A stretch of DNA of 64,000 nucleotides, taken from the NCBI RefSeq assembly GCF_003627215.1, contig NZ_CP032677.1, positions 2,919,501 through 2,983,500 of the forward strand, given 5' to 3'. Origin of the DNA: Pseudomonas sp. Leaf58 (GTDB taxonomy: Bacteria; Pseudomonadota; Gammaproteobacteria; Pseudomonadales; Pseudomonadaceae). Within the stretch, counting starts at the first letter, position 1, and each line of letters begins with the position of its first letter. The translations under genes were made by a program, and so were the position numbers. Shown here in pieces: positions 9,021 to 18,096 of this stretch. A model generated the notes under the pieces. It was not told the origin of the DNA, searched no databases, and saw only the letters and a program-made list of their open reading frames with translations.

Positions 9021-9935
9021 TCAGTAGTCGAAGCGGTCCACTGCCCGCCGGCGCTCGTTGTCATCACGCCGGTCATAGATGGCAGTGGTCTGGATGTTGG
9101 CATGGTGCGCCAGCTTCTGCGCAATCGACAGGTCGTGCTCTTCGATCACCCGGGTGATGAACGCCCGGCGGAAGTCGTGCGGCATGATCTTCACCCCCAC
9201 TTGGGCACCGCGCTGGCGGGCGATGTAGTAAATGGCATGCTTGGTGATACGCGCCCGGGTGATGTGGTTACCACGACGAATACGGTTGAACAGGAACGGG
9301 TCGTCTTCGGCCCCGGCCGGCAGGTCCTGGCGGCGCAGGTCAAGCCATGCCTGCAACTTGTCGAACGCCCAAGGCGGGGCGTACTTGATCAACTGGTGGT
9401 TGCCCTTGCCCAGCACCTGCAGGCTGCGCGCCTCGAAGTCGACCTGGCTTAAGTCGATGTCCACCGACTCTGACTTGCGCATGCCGGTGCCATACAGCAA
9501 GGCGATGATCGCCGCATCGCGCACCCCTTGTGGCCGGGGGTCGGCCGCGCACACATCCATCAGCTCGCGAATCAGGCTGCGCCGCAGGTTGCGCCCCGGC
9601 GGCAGGCGGCTGCCGGTGGCCGGCTTGACCTCGCGGATGCGCAACAACTGCTCGTGGTCGATCAGGCCCTGGCGCCAGGCTTCGTTCATCACCCCGCGGA
9701 TGGCGTTGACGTACAGCGACGAACTGTTGGGCGCGTAGCCGTCTTCACGCAAGGCCGCTACTAAGGCGATCACATGGCCAGGTTCAAGCCGATGCCAGGG
9801 CACATCGACGATATTGCAGTCGACAAAACCCAGCCGGTCGGCGGCGTCCTGAAGGATGTAGCGCATGGTTTGCTGGCTGGAGGGCGCCAGGCGGGCCATG
9901 TACTGCAGCAGTGGATTTTTCGAGAAATCGGACAA
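9021..9935 (-). CDS. Tyrosine recombinase / site-specific integrase
   Basis: A phage-integrase-family protein (~304 aa) with a complete catalytic set: arginine in YGTGMRKSE, a lysine in the GKGNHQ beta-hairpin region, HDFRR (His-x-x-Arg), LAHHANIQTT and the nucleophile tyrosine in TAIYDRR near the C-terminus. The N-terminal SAM-like arm-binding domain is present. The frame opens at 9998, but the first residues there do not look like protein. A TTG at 9935 (SDFSKNPLLQYM) has AGGA 8 nt upstream and is my choice; an ATG at 9899 is the other option. No phage or transposon genes adjoin it, so it may be a resident or remnant recombinase. Confidence 0.85.
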   Translation of the reverse strand: MSDFSKNPLLQYMARLAPSSQQTMRYILQDAADRLGFVDCNIVDVPWHRLEPGHVIALVAALREDGYAPNSSSLYVNAIRGVMNEAWRQGLIDHEQLLRIREVKPATGSRLPPGRNLRRSLIRELMDVCAADPRPQGVRDAAIIALLYGTGMRKSESVDIDLSQVDFEARSLQVLGKGNHQLIKYAPPWAFDKLQAWLDLRRQDLPAGAEDDPFLFNRIRRGNHITRARITKHAIYYIARQRGAQVGVKIMPHDFRRAFITRVIEEHDLSIAQKLAHHANIQTTAIYDRRDDNERRRAVDRFDY

Positions 9936-10069
9936 AACGTGAATCCTGTAGCGAAGTGTTGGCCAGCGGCAAACCGGCCAAACTGTGAAGCAAGTCAAAA
10001 CGACATACCAGCAAGTCGAGATGACAGCGCACGGCGCAGGTCATTCGGACCCCGAGAGGTGCCATCACC

Positions 10070-10083
10070 TTGATATACATGGG
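10070..10083 (+). promoter_or_regulatory. Possible Anr/Dnr (FNR-type) half box upstream of nnrS
   Basis: TTGAT-ATAC-ATGGG has a perfect left half of the FNR-type TTGAT-N4-ATCAA site but only two matches in the right half. It sits about 70 bp upstream of nnrS, a gene family often under Anr/Dnr control. This is a weak inference. Confidence 0.2.
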
Positions 10084-10149
10084 GTTTGAAGCTGGCACGG
10101 ATTGTGATGTTACCCCAATTAAGCCTACTGAACGAACGAAGGTCCGCCC

Positions 10150-11331
10150 ATGCTTGTGCAACCGATCGCTTCACGCCCACGCCAGGCCGTCTGGGGCCTG
10201 GGTTTCCGTCCATTCTTCCTGGGCGGCAGTTTGTTTGCGCTGGGCGCCTTGCTGTTATGGGCCGGCGTACTGGCCGGGGCACTGCAGCCCACGCCTGCCG
10301 GCGGCATGCTCGCCTGGCACCGTCACGAAATGCTCTATGGCTTTGCCGCCGCCATCGTCGCCGGTTTCTTGCTGACTGCGGTGCAGAACTGGAGCGGCAT
10401 CCCGGGCCTGAGCGGGCGTGCGCTACAGGGCCTGTTCCTGCTCTGGCTGCTGGGCCGGGCGAGTTGGTTCATGCCGCTGCCGAGCGGCTTGCTGGTATTG
10501 ATCGAGGGCAGCTTCTTGCCGCTGGTGGCCGTGGCCCTGGCGCGACCGATCGTGCAACGGCGCTTGCGCAACAACTACCCAATCGTCGGCCTGGTGCTGC
10601 TGATTGCCGCCTGCCAGTGGCTTACCCTGGCCGGTTGGCTGCAGCAAGACGAACTGTGGCAGCGGCGCGGGGTGTTTGCCGGGTTGTGGCTAGTCGCGGC
10701 CATGATGGCCGTGCTTGGCGGGCGGGTGATTCCGTTCTTCACCCGGCGCGGCTTGGGCAACATGGCACCCGCTGCGGCCCGCCCCTGGCTGGACCGGGCC
10801 TGCCTGCTGTTGAGCGTGGCGGTACCACTGGCCTTTGCCTCGGGCTTGGCCGATACACCCCATATAGGCTTGGCCGTGCTGTTTGGTGCCTTGTTCGTCC
10901 TGCACGCTGCCCGCCTTGCCTTGTGGCATGACCGCGGCTTGTGGCGGGTACCGCTGCTGTGGTCGCTGCACCTGGCCTATGCCTGGCTTGCCGCAGCCTG
11001 CCTGGGCATGGCGCTATGGCACGCCGGCGTGGCACTGCCCCCCAGCCTGGTGACCCATGCCCTGACCATCGGCGCCATGACCGGCCTGATAATGGCGATG
11101 ATGGCTCGGGTTAGCCTAGGCCATACCGGCAGGCCGCTGCAGGTGCCAGCTAGCATTGGCTGGGCCTTTGCCCTGATACAACTGGCAACGTTGGCGCGGG
11201 TGGTACTGGCCCTGTTCACGCCGCTGGGGGTGAGCCTTTCAGTGCTGTGCTGGAGCCTGGCGCTGCTGCTGTTCCTGCGCCATTACCTGCCCATCCTGCT
11301 GCGGCCACGGGCAGACGGCATGCCGGGCTAG
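10150..11331 (+). CDS. nnrS: NnrS family haem/copper membrane protein
   Basis: A 393-aa polytopic membrane protein with about 12 hydrophobic helices. The family start GLGFRPFFLGGS, the HRHEMLYGFAAAIVAGFLLTA segment (read in two halves) with putative haem-ligand histidines, NWSGIP and GGRVIPFFTRRGLGN identify NnrS. In denitrifiers and Vibrio the family is linked to nitric oxide stress; no nitrite or NO reductase genes are adjacent here, so a protective role is more likely than respiration. The start at 10150 (ATG) is preceded by GAAGGTC. Its stop overlaps the stop of the convergent helicase gene. Confidence 0.92.
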   Translation: MLVQPIASRPRQAVWGLGFRPFFLGGSLFALGALLLWAGVLAGALQPTPAGGMLAWHRHEMLYGFAAAIVAGFLLTAVQNWSGIPGLSGRALQGLFLLWLLGRASWFMPLPSGLLVLIEGSFLPLVAVALARPIVQRRLRNNYPIVGLVLLIAACQWLTLAGWLQQDELWQRRGVFAGLWLVAAMMAVLGGRVIPFFTRRGLGNMAPAAARPWLDRACLLLSVAVPLAFASGLADTPHIGLAVLFGALFVLHAARLALWHDRGLWRVPLLWSLHLAYAWLAAACLGMALWHAGVALPPSLVTHALTIGAMTGLIMAMMARVSLGHTGRPLQVPASIGWAFALIQLATLARVVLALFTPLGVSLSVLCWSLALLLFLRHYLPILLRPRADGMPG

Positions 11332-13598
11332 CTGCCCTCCGGAACGGCCGTAGGCCACCACCCCGGGAACATCTGCTGTACCCGGGGTTCGGCGAAGCGC
11401 TCGTCGATCAGTACCAGCACGCCACGGTCCTGATCACCCCGGATAACTCGGCCTGCCGCCTGAATGACCTTGCGCACACCTGGGTAGAGATAGGCGTAAT
11501 CGAACCCCGCACCAAACTGCCGCCCCAGGCGCTGCTTGAACTGCTCGTTGACCGGGTTTACCTGCGGCAGCCCGAGCGTGGCCACAAAGGCACCGATCAG
11601 CCGGGTACCCGGCAAATCCACCCCTTCGCCGAAGGCGCCGCCCAACACCGCAAAGCCTACCCCACGGCCATTCGCGACAAAGCGTTCGAGAAAAGCCGCG
11701 CGGGCTGCTTCGTCCATGCCCGGTTGCTGGGCCCACAAGGGTATTTGCGCATGCTGCTCGGCGAGCAGCGCGGCCACCTGCTGCAGGTACTCGAAACTGC
11801 TGAAGAACGCCAGGTAATTACCCGGCATTCGTGCGTACTGCTGAGCAATCAACTGCACAATCGGCGCCAGGGAGGCTTGGCGCTGCTGGTAACGGGTGGA
11901 GACCTGGCTGGCAATGCGCACCTCCAGCTGTTCGGCGCGAAACGGCGCCGCCACTTCCAGCCAGGCGGTATCGGCCGGCATACCCAGCAGGTCGCTGTAG
12001 AAATGCCGCGGGCTCAACGTGGCGGAAAACAGCGTCACACTGCGCGCTGCCTGCATACGCGGGCCTAGCAGGCGCGCCGGGTTGACATTGCGCAGGCACA
12101 GGGTGGCCAGGCGCCGCTGGCGCGGGCCTTGGCGCTGGCTGATGTCGAACAGGAAGTGCGCGTCGAACAGTTCGGCAACCCGGCTGAACTGCAACGCCTG
12201 GTAGAAGAACTGCAAAACCTGCGGGTCGATTTGCGCAGGCGCCTGGTTCATCTGCTCCTGGATCAGCCCGATGCACTGCTGCAGAGCGCGCAATAACCCG
12301 TCTGGCAACGCCTCGCTGGCCTGGTACGGCGCTCGCTGCTCCTTGTAAAGCGCGTTCCACTGCCGGTTCAGCCGGTCCAGTGCACTGACCAGCCCATGCG
12401 GTTTGCTTTTGCGCAGCGCCAGCAGTTGGCCCTGGTCGAGGCTGGCGCTGTACATGGCGCGGCCGCGTTCGACCAAGTTGTGTGCCTCGTCCACCAGCAC
12501 TGCCACCCGCCACTGGTTGGCCTGGGTCAGGCCGAACAACAAGGCGTGGGCATCGAAGTAGTAGTTGTAATCCGCCACCAGCACATCGACCCAACGCGCC
12601 ATCTCCTGGCCCAGGTAGTACGGGCAAACCTGGTGCGCCAGGGCCACATCGCGCAGCTGCGCGCGGTCGAGCAACGGCAACGCTGCCGCCGCCTCGCGCG
12701 CTGCGGGCAGGCGGTCGTAGAAGCCTGCCGCCAAGGGGCAGGACTCTCCATGGCAGGCCTTGTCGGGGTACTCGCAGGCCTTGTCGCGGGCGATCAGTTC
12801 CAGTGTGCGCAGCGCCGGCTGCGGCGTGGCGTCGGTGATCTGGCGCAGGGCATCGAGGGCCAGCGCCCGGCCTGGGGTCTTGGCGGTAAGAAAGAACAGT
12901 TTGTCCAGTTGCTGCGGCACCATGGCTTTGAGCAGCGGGAACAAGGTGCCGAGGGTCTTGCCGATGCCGGTGCTGGCCTGGGCCATCAGGCAGCGGCCGG
13001 TACTCACCGCCTTGTACAGGGTTTCGGCCAGTTGCCGCTGGCCCTGGCGAAACTGGGCATAGGGGAAAGCCAACGCCTGCAGGCCCTGATCACGCTCGGC
13101 CAGGCGCCGCGCCTGGTAGTGGGCCCAGGCCAGGAATACCTGGCATTGGCTTTCGAAGAAGGCCTGCAATTCAGCCGCCGTGCAGTGTTCACTGATCAGC
13201 GTCTGGCCATCGCTGTCAACGTCCAGGTACACCAGCGCCACCTCGATGGCCGACAGCTGGCGTGCCTGGCACATCAACCAGCCATACACCTTGGCCTGTG
13301 CCCAGTGCAGCTGGCGATGGTTGGCCGGCTGGCGCGCCAGGTCGCCGCGGTGGGTCTTGATCTCTTCCAGGCGGTTGCAGGCTGGGTCGTAACCGTCGGC
13401 GCGGCCACGCACCTTCAGCGCTTCGAACTGGCCTTCGAGGGCGATTTCCGACTCGTAGCCGGCAGCGCGCTGGGCCACCACCCGCTGATGCCCCTCGATG
13501 CCCTGCTGGGCGGTGGGCGATGGCGTGAAGCGCAGGTCCAGGTCGCCGACCTTGGCGCTGAACTCACACAGGGCACGCACCGCCACGCTATAGCTCAC
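11328..13598 (-). CDS. DinG/XPD-like DNA helicase with N-terminal PD-(D/E)XK domain
   Basis: A 756-aa superfamily-2 helicase. The N-terminal ~180 residues look like a PD-(D/E)XK nuclease domain (ESEIALEG, GRADGYDP, then EEIKTHRG). The helicase part has Walker A in ASTGIGKT (~residue 211), an iron-sulphur cluster region with four cysteines (CEY, KAC, ESC, CPYYLG, ~275-325), the DEAH box (~368), LFSATLSP, FGEGVDLPG and QAAGRVIRG. Start is GTG at 13598, chosen because it overlaps the upstream gene's stop as GTGA; the open frame to 13808 is shadow. Probably works with the coupled FAN1-like nuclease in repair of blocked or crosslinked DNA; the pairing is inference from context. Confidence 0.88.
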   Translation of the reverse strand: MSYSVAVRALCEFSAKVGDLDLRFTPSPTAQQGIEGHQRVVAQRAAGYESEIALEGQFEALKVRGRADGYDPACNRLEEIKTHRGDLARQPANHRQLHWAQAKVYGWLMCQARQLSAIEVALVYLDVDSDGQTLISEHCTAAELQAFFESQCQVFLAWAHYQARRLAERDQGLQALAFPYAQFRQGQRQLAETLYKAVSTGRCLMAQASTGIGKTLGTLFPLLKAMVPQQLDKLFFLTAKTPGRALALDALRQITDATPQPALRTLELIARDKACEYPDKACHGESCPLAAGFYDRLPAAREAAAALPLLDRAQLRDVALAHQVCPYYLGQEMARWVDVLVADYNYYFDAHALLFGLTQANQWRVAVLVDEAHNLVERGRAMYSASLDQGQLLALRKSKPHGLVSALDRLNRQWNALYKEQRAPYQASEALPDGLLRALQQCIGLIQEQMNQAPAQIDPQVLQFFYQALQFSRVAELFDAHFLFDISQRQGPRQRRLATLCLRNVNPARLLGPRMQAARSVTLFSATLSPRHFYSDLLGMPADTAWLEVAAPFRAEQLEVRIASQVSTRYQQRQASLAPIVQLIAQQYARMPGNYLAFFSSFEYLQQVAALLAEQHAQIPLWAQQPGMDEAARAAFLERFVANGRGVGFAVLGGAFGEGVDLPGTRLIGAFVATLGLPQVNPVNEQFKQRLGRQFGAGFDYAYLYPGVRKVIQAAGRVIRGDQDRGVLVLIDERFAEPRVQQMFPGWWPTAVPEGS

Positions 13599-15280
13599 GG
13601 CGCTTCGCGCCAGCGTACATGGCACACCGCGACCGGCAGGCCGTGGGCCCGGCAGAACTCCAGCCAACGTAGTTGGTTGTCCTGCAGGCGGTCGCCAGGG
13701 CCCTTGACCTCGACCATGCGGTAGCGGCATTGCTCCGGCCAGAACTGGATCAGGTCGGGCATGCCTGCGCGGTTGGCGCGAATGTCCTGCAACAGGCGCA
13801 GGAAACACTGCTGCAGATGCGCCGCGGGCAAGCAGGCCAAGGCCTGCTCTAGCAGCTCGTCGCTGAGCACGGACCAGCTTACGAATGGAGACTGCAGGCC
13901 TTGCTTGGCGGCGTAGCAGTCGAGAATCGCCTGGCGATGGCTACCATCGTCGAGTCGCCCCAGGCAACGCTCGAACAGTGCACTGCGCCGTTGCTGGAAA
14001 TCGCTGTCATGCAAGTCCTGGGGGGCGGCCTGGAACGGGTTGAAGAACGCGCCCGGCACTGGGGCGAAGATCGCCTCCCAGCACAACAGGCCGAACAGGC
14101 TGTTGAACAGTGTGTTCTCCACGTAGTGCACCTGGCTACCGCCCTCGGCCTCGGCGAGGTGCTGACGCACTGCCTCCTCCACACCTAGCGCGGCCTGCTC
14201 GCGAGGGAGCTCAAGCTCGATCAGCTCCAGCGGTGCAACGCGTTGGCGCCGCTGGGGTGGCCCACCGAGCTTGCGTGCCAGGCGTGGCAGCATGCGTTCC
14301 AGCGCCTGCACTTCCAGTGCGTTGGCCGGTGCCGCCGCCAGCTGCAACGCCAGGGCGTGGGCTTGGGGCCACTGCTCGCTACGCTCCAGCACCCGCACCT
14401 GGCGGATGCGCGCCTGGGCATGGCTGCACTGGGTGTAAACGGCCATGGCCTGCACCCAGTCGCCCAGGCGCTCGCAGCGCTGGCCCAGGGCGAATAGCAG
14501 GCGTGCATGGCGCCGGGCCAACCAGGGGTTGTCGCTATGCAGCCCCTGCATGGCGGCCAGGATCGATAGCGGGTCGGCACCCTGCTCCAGGCGTTCGGCG
14601 CACTGGTGCAACGCCATGGCCAAATCGACTTCGGCGCGTTGCTGCAAGGCACGCGAATCAGTGCTGAACGGCACCTGTTCGTAGCGCAACAGGCCAAGGT
14701 CGGCGAGGACGAAGTCTGACCAGTCCTGGTACAAGTTACCGAAGAACAGCAGGCGCATGCGGTCGCACAGCGGTTGCAGGCACCACTGCAAGATGCGTAC
14801 GCCACTGTCCGGGAACCACTCGGCCAACGAGCGCGCGTGCAGGCCCAGGGGTTGCAACTGCGCCAGCAGGTCCCGCTTGGCAGCGCGGGGGCGGCCCAAC
14901 TGGTGGGCGAAACAGCGGGCCAGTTCCTCCTTGCGCAGCACGGCGAACAGTTGCTCCAGCGCCAGCTGTGCGGGCTCCCGCACCCAACCGAGGGCCAGCA
15001 ACGGTTGCAGGGCCTGCCCGGTGTCGCCGATTTCGGCATAATCGAGGCGATCGTTGCGAAACAGCTCACCTTTGCGCATGACCATGCGCACCATCAACGC
15101 CTGTGCCGGGACGGCCAGCTGGCTGAAGGTGCGGATGAAAGCGAGCTCCTGATCGTCGAGCAGGTCTTCATAACGCTGTTCGACCCACAGCAGGACCTGG
15201 CGGAAATTGTGCAGGTAGTAGAACGGGTCGTCGACGGAATGGGCGATCACGAGGCAGGGTCGGGTAGCGGAAACAGACAC
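13595..15280 (-). CDS. FAN1-type VRR-NUC structure-specific nuclease
   Basis: A protein of up to 561 aa matching the bacterial FAN1 family (the P. aeruginosa homologue is about 560 aa). The C-terminal VRR-NUC domain shows the catalytic PD...EVK pattern: GMPDLIQFW, MVEVKGPGD and DNQLRWLEF. The middle is helical and repeat-like, as in the family's TPR region. FAN1 enzymes cleave 5' flaps and unhook interstrand crosslinks. The GTG at 15280 falls within a candidate LexA box and at the predicted transcription start, so the true start may be the GTG at 15250 (IAHSVDDPFYYLHNFRQ). It is translationally coupled to the helicase by a 4-nt overlap. Confidence 0.88.
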   Translation of the reverse strand: MSVSATRPCLVIAHSVDDPFYYLHNFRQVLLWVEQRYEDLLDDQELAFIRTFSQLAVPAQALMVRMVMRKGELFRNDRLDYAEIGDTGQALQPLLALGWVREPAQLALEQLFAVLRKEELARCFAHQLGRPRAAKRDLLAQLQPLGLHARSLAEWFPDSGVRILQWCLQPLCDRMRLLFFGNLYQDWSDFVLADLGLLRYEQVPFSTDSRALQQRAEVDLAMALHQCAERLEQGADPLSILAAMQGLHSDNPWLARRHARLLFALGQRCERLGDWVQAMAVYTQCSHAQARIRQVRVLERSEQWPQAHALALQLAAAPANALEVQALERMLPRLARKLGGPPQRRQRVAPLELIELELPREQAALGVEEAVRQHLAEAEGGSQVHYVENTLFNSLFGLLCWEAIFAPVPGAFFNPFQAAPQDLHDSDFQQRRSALFERCLGRLDDGSHRQAILDCYAAKQGLQSPFVSWSVLSDELLEQALACLPAAHLQQCFLRLLQDIRANRAGMPDLIQFWPEQCRYRMVEVKGPGDRLQDNQLRWLEFCRAHGLPVAVCHVRWREAP

Positions 15281-15311
15281 TGGTTATACATACAGATAAC
15301 TAGCCCTGCAA
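15280..15311 (-). promoter_or_regulatory. Candidate LexA (SOS) box and promoter of the FAN1-helicase operon
   Basis: On the minus strand CTGTATGTATAACCAG (15295-15280) has the CTG-N10-CAG form and matches the E. coli-type LexA consensus at 13 of 16 positions. Inside it TATAAC (15288-15283) matches a -10 element, with TTGCAG (15311-15306) as a weak -35 at 17-bp spacing. A repressor bound here would block the promoter directly, which fits DNA-repair genes downstream. Confidence 0.5.
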
Positions 15312-15349
15312 GTGCCGTGGGTCAGCTCGCGCTGCCCTCCCCCAACCGA

Positions 15350-16711
15350 TCAACAGCTATTGCCTTGCCGGCCGGGCCGCCCGCAGCGCAGTTCCAGTGC
15401 CTGGGCCAGGCGCTCCACGGCCTGCTGCAAGGCCCCCGTTTGCTCATCTAACCACGCCAGTGCCAGGTACTGCTGATACCGCCCCTGCAGGCTGAACTGC
15501 GCTCCCGGCAGCGCATGCAGTGCTGAACCCGCCAGCGCCGCAACAATGTCCTGCCACGGCAGCGGTTGGCGAAAACGCACCCAGAGTGTGCGCCCGCCCT
15601 CGGGCATTTCCAACGCCACGCGCTGGCCGAACTGCAACTCCAGTGCACGTGCCAGGCATTGCACGCGCCGTTGCAGGTCCGTTCGTAGCTGTATGAACTG
15701 CGCCTCCACCTCCCCCCTGCTCAGCATGTGCGCAAGCGCCTGCAAGCGCAGGGGCGCAAGCCGAAATGCGCGGTCGGCAAACGCCTCGGCCAACGCGGCA
15801 GCATGACCCAGCACATAAGCGTAGGGCGCCTCGGCCCCCACCACGGCCTCGAACGACCCCAACACCAACAACCAGCGGGGGTCTACCCAGTCGCGCAGGC
15901 GCTTGGTAGGCGGGCCACTGTAGCAGTGGTCACTGTCCAGGTCGTTTTCCAGCAACCAAACCGGGTGGTGACGAAGCAACAGGCCGAGCTGCTGCTGGTA
16001 GTGCGGGGAAACTAACCGCCCGTGCGGCATGCCAAGGCACGACGGCATGACCAGCATGCACACCGGCTCACTCCCCAAGAGCCGGGCCAAGGCCCGCAAG
16101 TCCGGGTTGCCGCGCGTATCCGCTTGCACCTCCAAAACACGCATGCCGGCACGTGCCAGGGCCCGCAACACCTGCCTGCAACAGGGCGAGTGCACCAGCA
16201 CGGCCCCGCCTTGCAAGGCTAGCGCAGCAAGCAGGGTGTCCAGCAACGCCTGCACATCAGGGGCCAGGTGAACATCCTCGGCACGCCAGTACTGGCTGGA
16301 GGAGCGGGTATAACGTTCAGCCACTGCATTGCGCAGGCGGGCGCTGCCGAGCTCTTCCCAGGGTGCAACGCTGTGCGCACGCTGCCGTGCCAAGCGCCGC
16401 TCGTGGGTAAACAGGGCTCGCTCGAGCATAGGCTGTGCCGGCAAAGGGGGCTGCCGGGGCATGGCCGCAGGCTCTCCTCCGGCAGCATTTTGCACGTAAT
16501 AGCCCGACCTCGGCAGGCACTGTACGCGGCCCTCCTCCTCCAGCAAGCTATAAGCACTCTGCACAGTGGCCAACGACACCCTCAGCCGCCGCGACAGTGC
16601 GCGCAGCGACGGTAAACGGCAGGGGCTACCGCTTGGCGCTTCGTCGATCAACGCTTGCAAGTAGCGGTACACCTTTCGGTAGGCGAACTCACCGCTGCCC
16701 GGCGTTACCAT
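15350..16711 (-). CDS. MocR-type GntR/aminotransferase-fold regulator lacking the PLP lysine
   Basis: A 453-aa fusion of a GntR winged helix (residues ~1-75, with RLPSLRALSRRLRVSLATVQ and YSLLEEEGRV) and a fold-type I aminotransferase-like domain. In normal MocR proteins the PLP-binding lysine lies in a GSFSK-type motif; here the aligned segment reads VLGSFEAVVGAEAPYAY with no lysine. The LENDLDSDHCYSG segment still carries the conserved aspartate. The protein may therefore sense something other than PLP or act PLP-independently. Its ATG overlaps the stop of the upstream gene (ATGA), so both are coupled. Target genes are unknown. Confidence 0.75.
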   Translation of the reverse strand: MVTPGSGEFAYRKVYRYLQALIDEAPSGSPCRLPSLRALSRRLRVSLATVQSAYSLLEEEGRVQCLPRSGYYVQNAAGGEPAAMPRQPPLPAQPMLERALFTHERRLARQRAHSVAPWEELGSARLRNAVAERYTRSSSQYWRAEDVHLAPDVQALLDTLLAALALQGGAVLVHSPCCRQVLRALARAGMRVLEVQADTRGNPDLRALARLLGSEPVCMLVMPSCLGMPHGRLVSPHYQQQLGLLLRHHPVWLLENDLDSDHCYSGPPTKRLRDWVDPRWLLVLGSFEAVVGAEAPYAYVLGHAAALAEAFADRAFRLAPLRLQALAHMLSRGEVEAQFIQLRTDLQRRVQCLARALELQFGQRVALEMPEGGRTLWVRFRQPLPWQDIVAALAGSALHALPGAQFSLQGRYQQYLALAWLDEQTGALQQAVERLAQALELRCGRPGRQGNSC

Positions 16712-18096
16712 CAGGGCAGCCCCGCAAAACCACGCTGCCGCACCAGCGGGCGTCGCGGCAGCAACTTCAGGTGGATATCGCGCCGGGTCAGGGTGCTCAT
16801 GAGGCGCCAGGCCGTCATTGGTAAACGCCCGTCATAGATTGCCCGCAATTGCGCCAGCGGCAGGCCGCTGGTATTCACCAGCCAGTCTTTCACCGCCGCT
16901 GGGCAGGGTTTGCCCTGCAGGGCCCGGTGCAGGTACGGCAATGCCACCAGCATGTCGGCATGCCGGCACTGCAGGAACCGTTCAAGGTTTTTGCCCTGCC
17001 TGGCAAACGGGCTGAACAGCAGGCACACCAGTTGGGTCTGGTCGATGCCGTAGGCTTTGCCAAGCTGCAACTGATGCGCATCGCGCCGCTGGCTGGCGCC
17101 CGGCTTACCAGCCAGCCTTAGCGCTGGGCGACTGGCCTGCGGCTCCAGGCTACGTGCGCGCAGTTCGTGCAAGTGCGCCGGGGCCAACGGGTCAACGAAC
17201 GCCGCCAATGGCCAGGCGTCCTGGGCAGCCTCGAAACAACAACCCAGCATACGGTCGAGTTGCGGCGCTTCGAGCAGATGCGGCAACAGGTCGTCAATGG
17301 TAATTATCCGCAGCGGCGCGTCCTCCGCCGCTGTGCCCGGTGTCGGTTCGGCCAAGACGCCGAGTGGCCCCCCGACGGTACCGTGCAGCCAGCTCAGCCC
17401 CTGGGCCAACGCTGCCAGACACTGATGCGCCCCGTGTGGGCCGCGCGCCCCGGCCATGCGCAAGCTGCGCCTGGCCCACGCCAGGTAACGGCGCCGCTGG
17501 CGCGCAGGGATGGCGGTGACCAATACGTCGGCAGGTGCCTGGGCCCGCAACGCAAAACCCACAGCATCCGCCAACTCTAGGTGCAGGCGGCAACCCAGCA
17601 GGGCTTCTGGCCTGGCATCGACCAGATGGCCGAATATCAACATGGCATCTCGGGCTTGCAGCCAGCGGTCGCACGCTGTCGACGGCTGGCGGTTGAAAGG
17701 TACCACCGCACGCCCCTCGATCATTTGCAGTTGCACCCGTGCGTCATCCTGCATGAACAGGGCACTGAAGCTGCGTTCATGGGCTTCAAGCGTGGCGCTG
17801 TCGGCTGCGGGCAAGCTGGCCACCAGCACTTGCAACTGGAACGTTACCGGCGCGCGCAGGGCAATGCTCAACTGTGCGGCGCGTAGCATGGCCAGCAGCC
17901 GGGCACTGCGGCGATCGCTGCCCTGCAGCACCAACAAGCGGAACGTGCCGATGTACTCGGGCCCACCTGCTGCAACCAGCAACCGTTGTATCAGCAACTG
18001 CAAAGAAGCACGCTGCGCTTGGGACATATGACTTAGCAAGCGCTCAAGTACTTGCTGGTAGATATACTGCATAGCCTGATCGTGAATAGCAGTCAC
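16711..18096 (-). CDS. Unrecognised conserved-looking protein coupled to MocR-type gene
   Basis: A 461-aa protein I do not recognise. It has no signal peptide, no clear membrane helix and no nucleotide-binding motif. It is rich in leucine, alanine, arginine and glutamine, and predicted mostly helical. The N-terminal part (YIYQQVLERLLSHMSQAQR) looks amphipathic. Coding is supported by length, GC-rich third positions and a 4-nt stop/start overlap with the downstream regulator. Start is GTG at 18096 with GAGGTGA 5 nt upstream. The coupling suggests it shares a process with the MocR-like protein, possibly as partner or sensor; that is inference. Confidence 0.6.
   Translation of the reverse strand: MTAIHDQAMQYIYQQVLERLLSHMSQAQRASLQLLIQRLLVAAGGPEYIGTFRLLVLQGSDRRSARLLAMLRAAQLSIALRAPVTFQLQVLVASLPAADSATLEAHERSFSALFMQDDARVQLQMIEGRAVVPFNRQPSTACDRWLQARDAMLIFGHLVDARPEALLGCRLHLELADAVGFALRAQAPADVLVTAIPARQRRRYLAWARRSLRMAGARGPHGAHQCLAALAQGLSWLHGTVGGPLGVLAEPTPGTAAEDAPLRIITIDDLLPHLLEAPQLDRMLGCCFEAAQDAWPLAAFVDPLAPAHLHELRARSLEPQASRPALRLAGKPGASQRRDAHQLQLGKAYGIDQTQLVCLLFSPFARQGKNLERFLQCRHADMLVALPYLHRALQGKPCPAAVKDWLVNTSGLPLAQLRAIYDGRLPMTAWRLMSTLTRRDIHLKLLPRRPLVRQRGFAGLP

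Noticed and set aside
12396..13724. 442-codon plus-strand frame opposite the helicase gene
   Set aside because: Shadow frame over conserved helicase motifs, no family resemblance.
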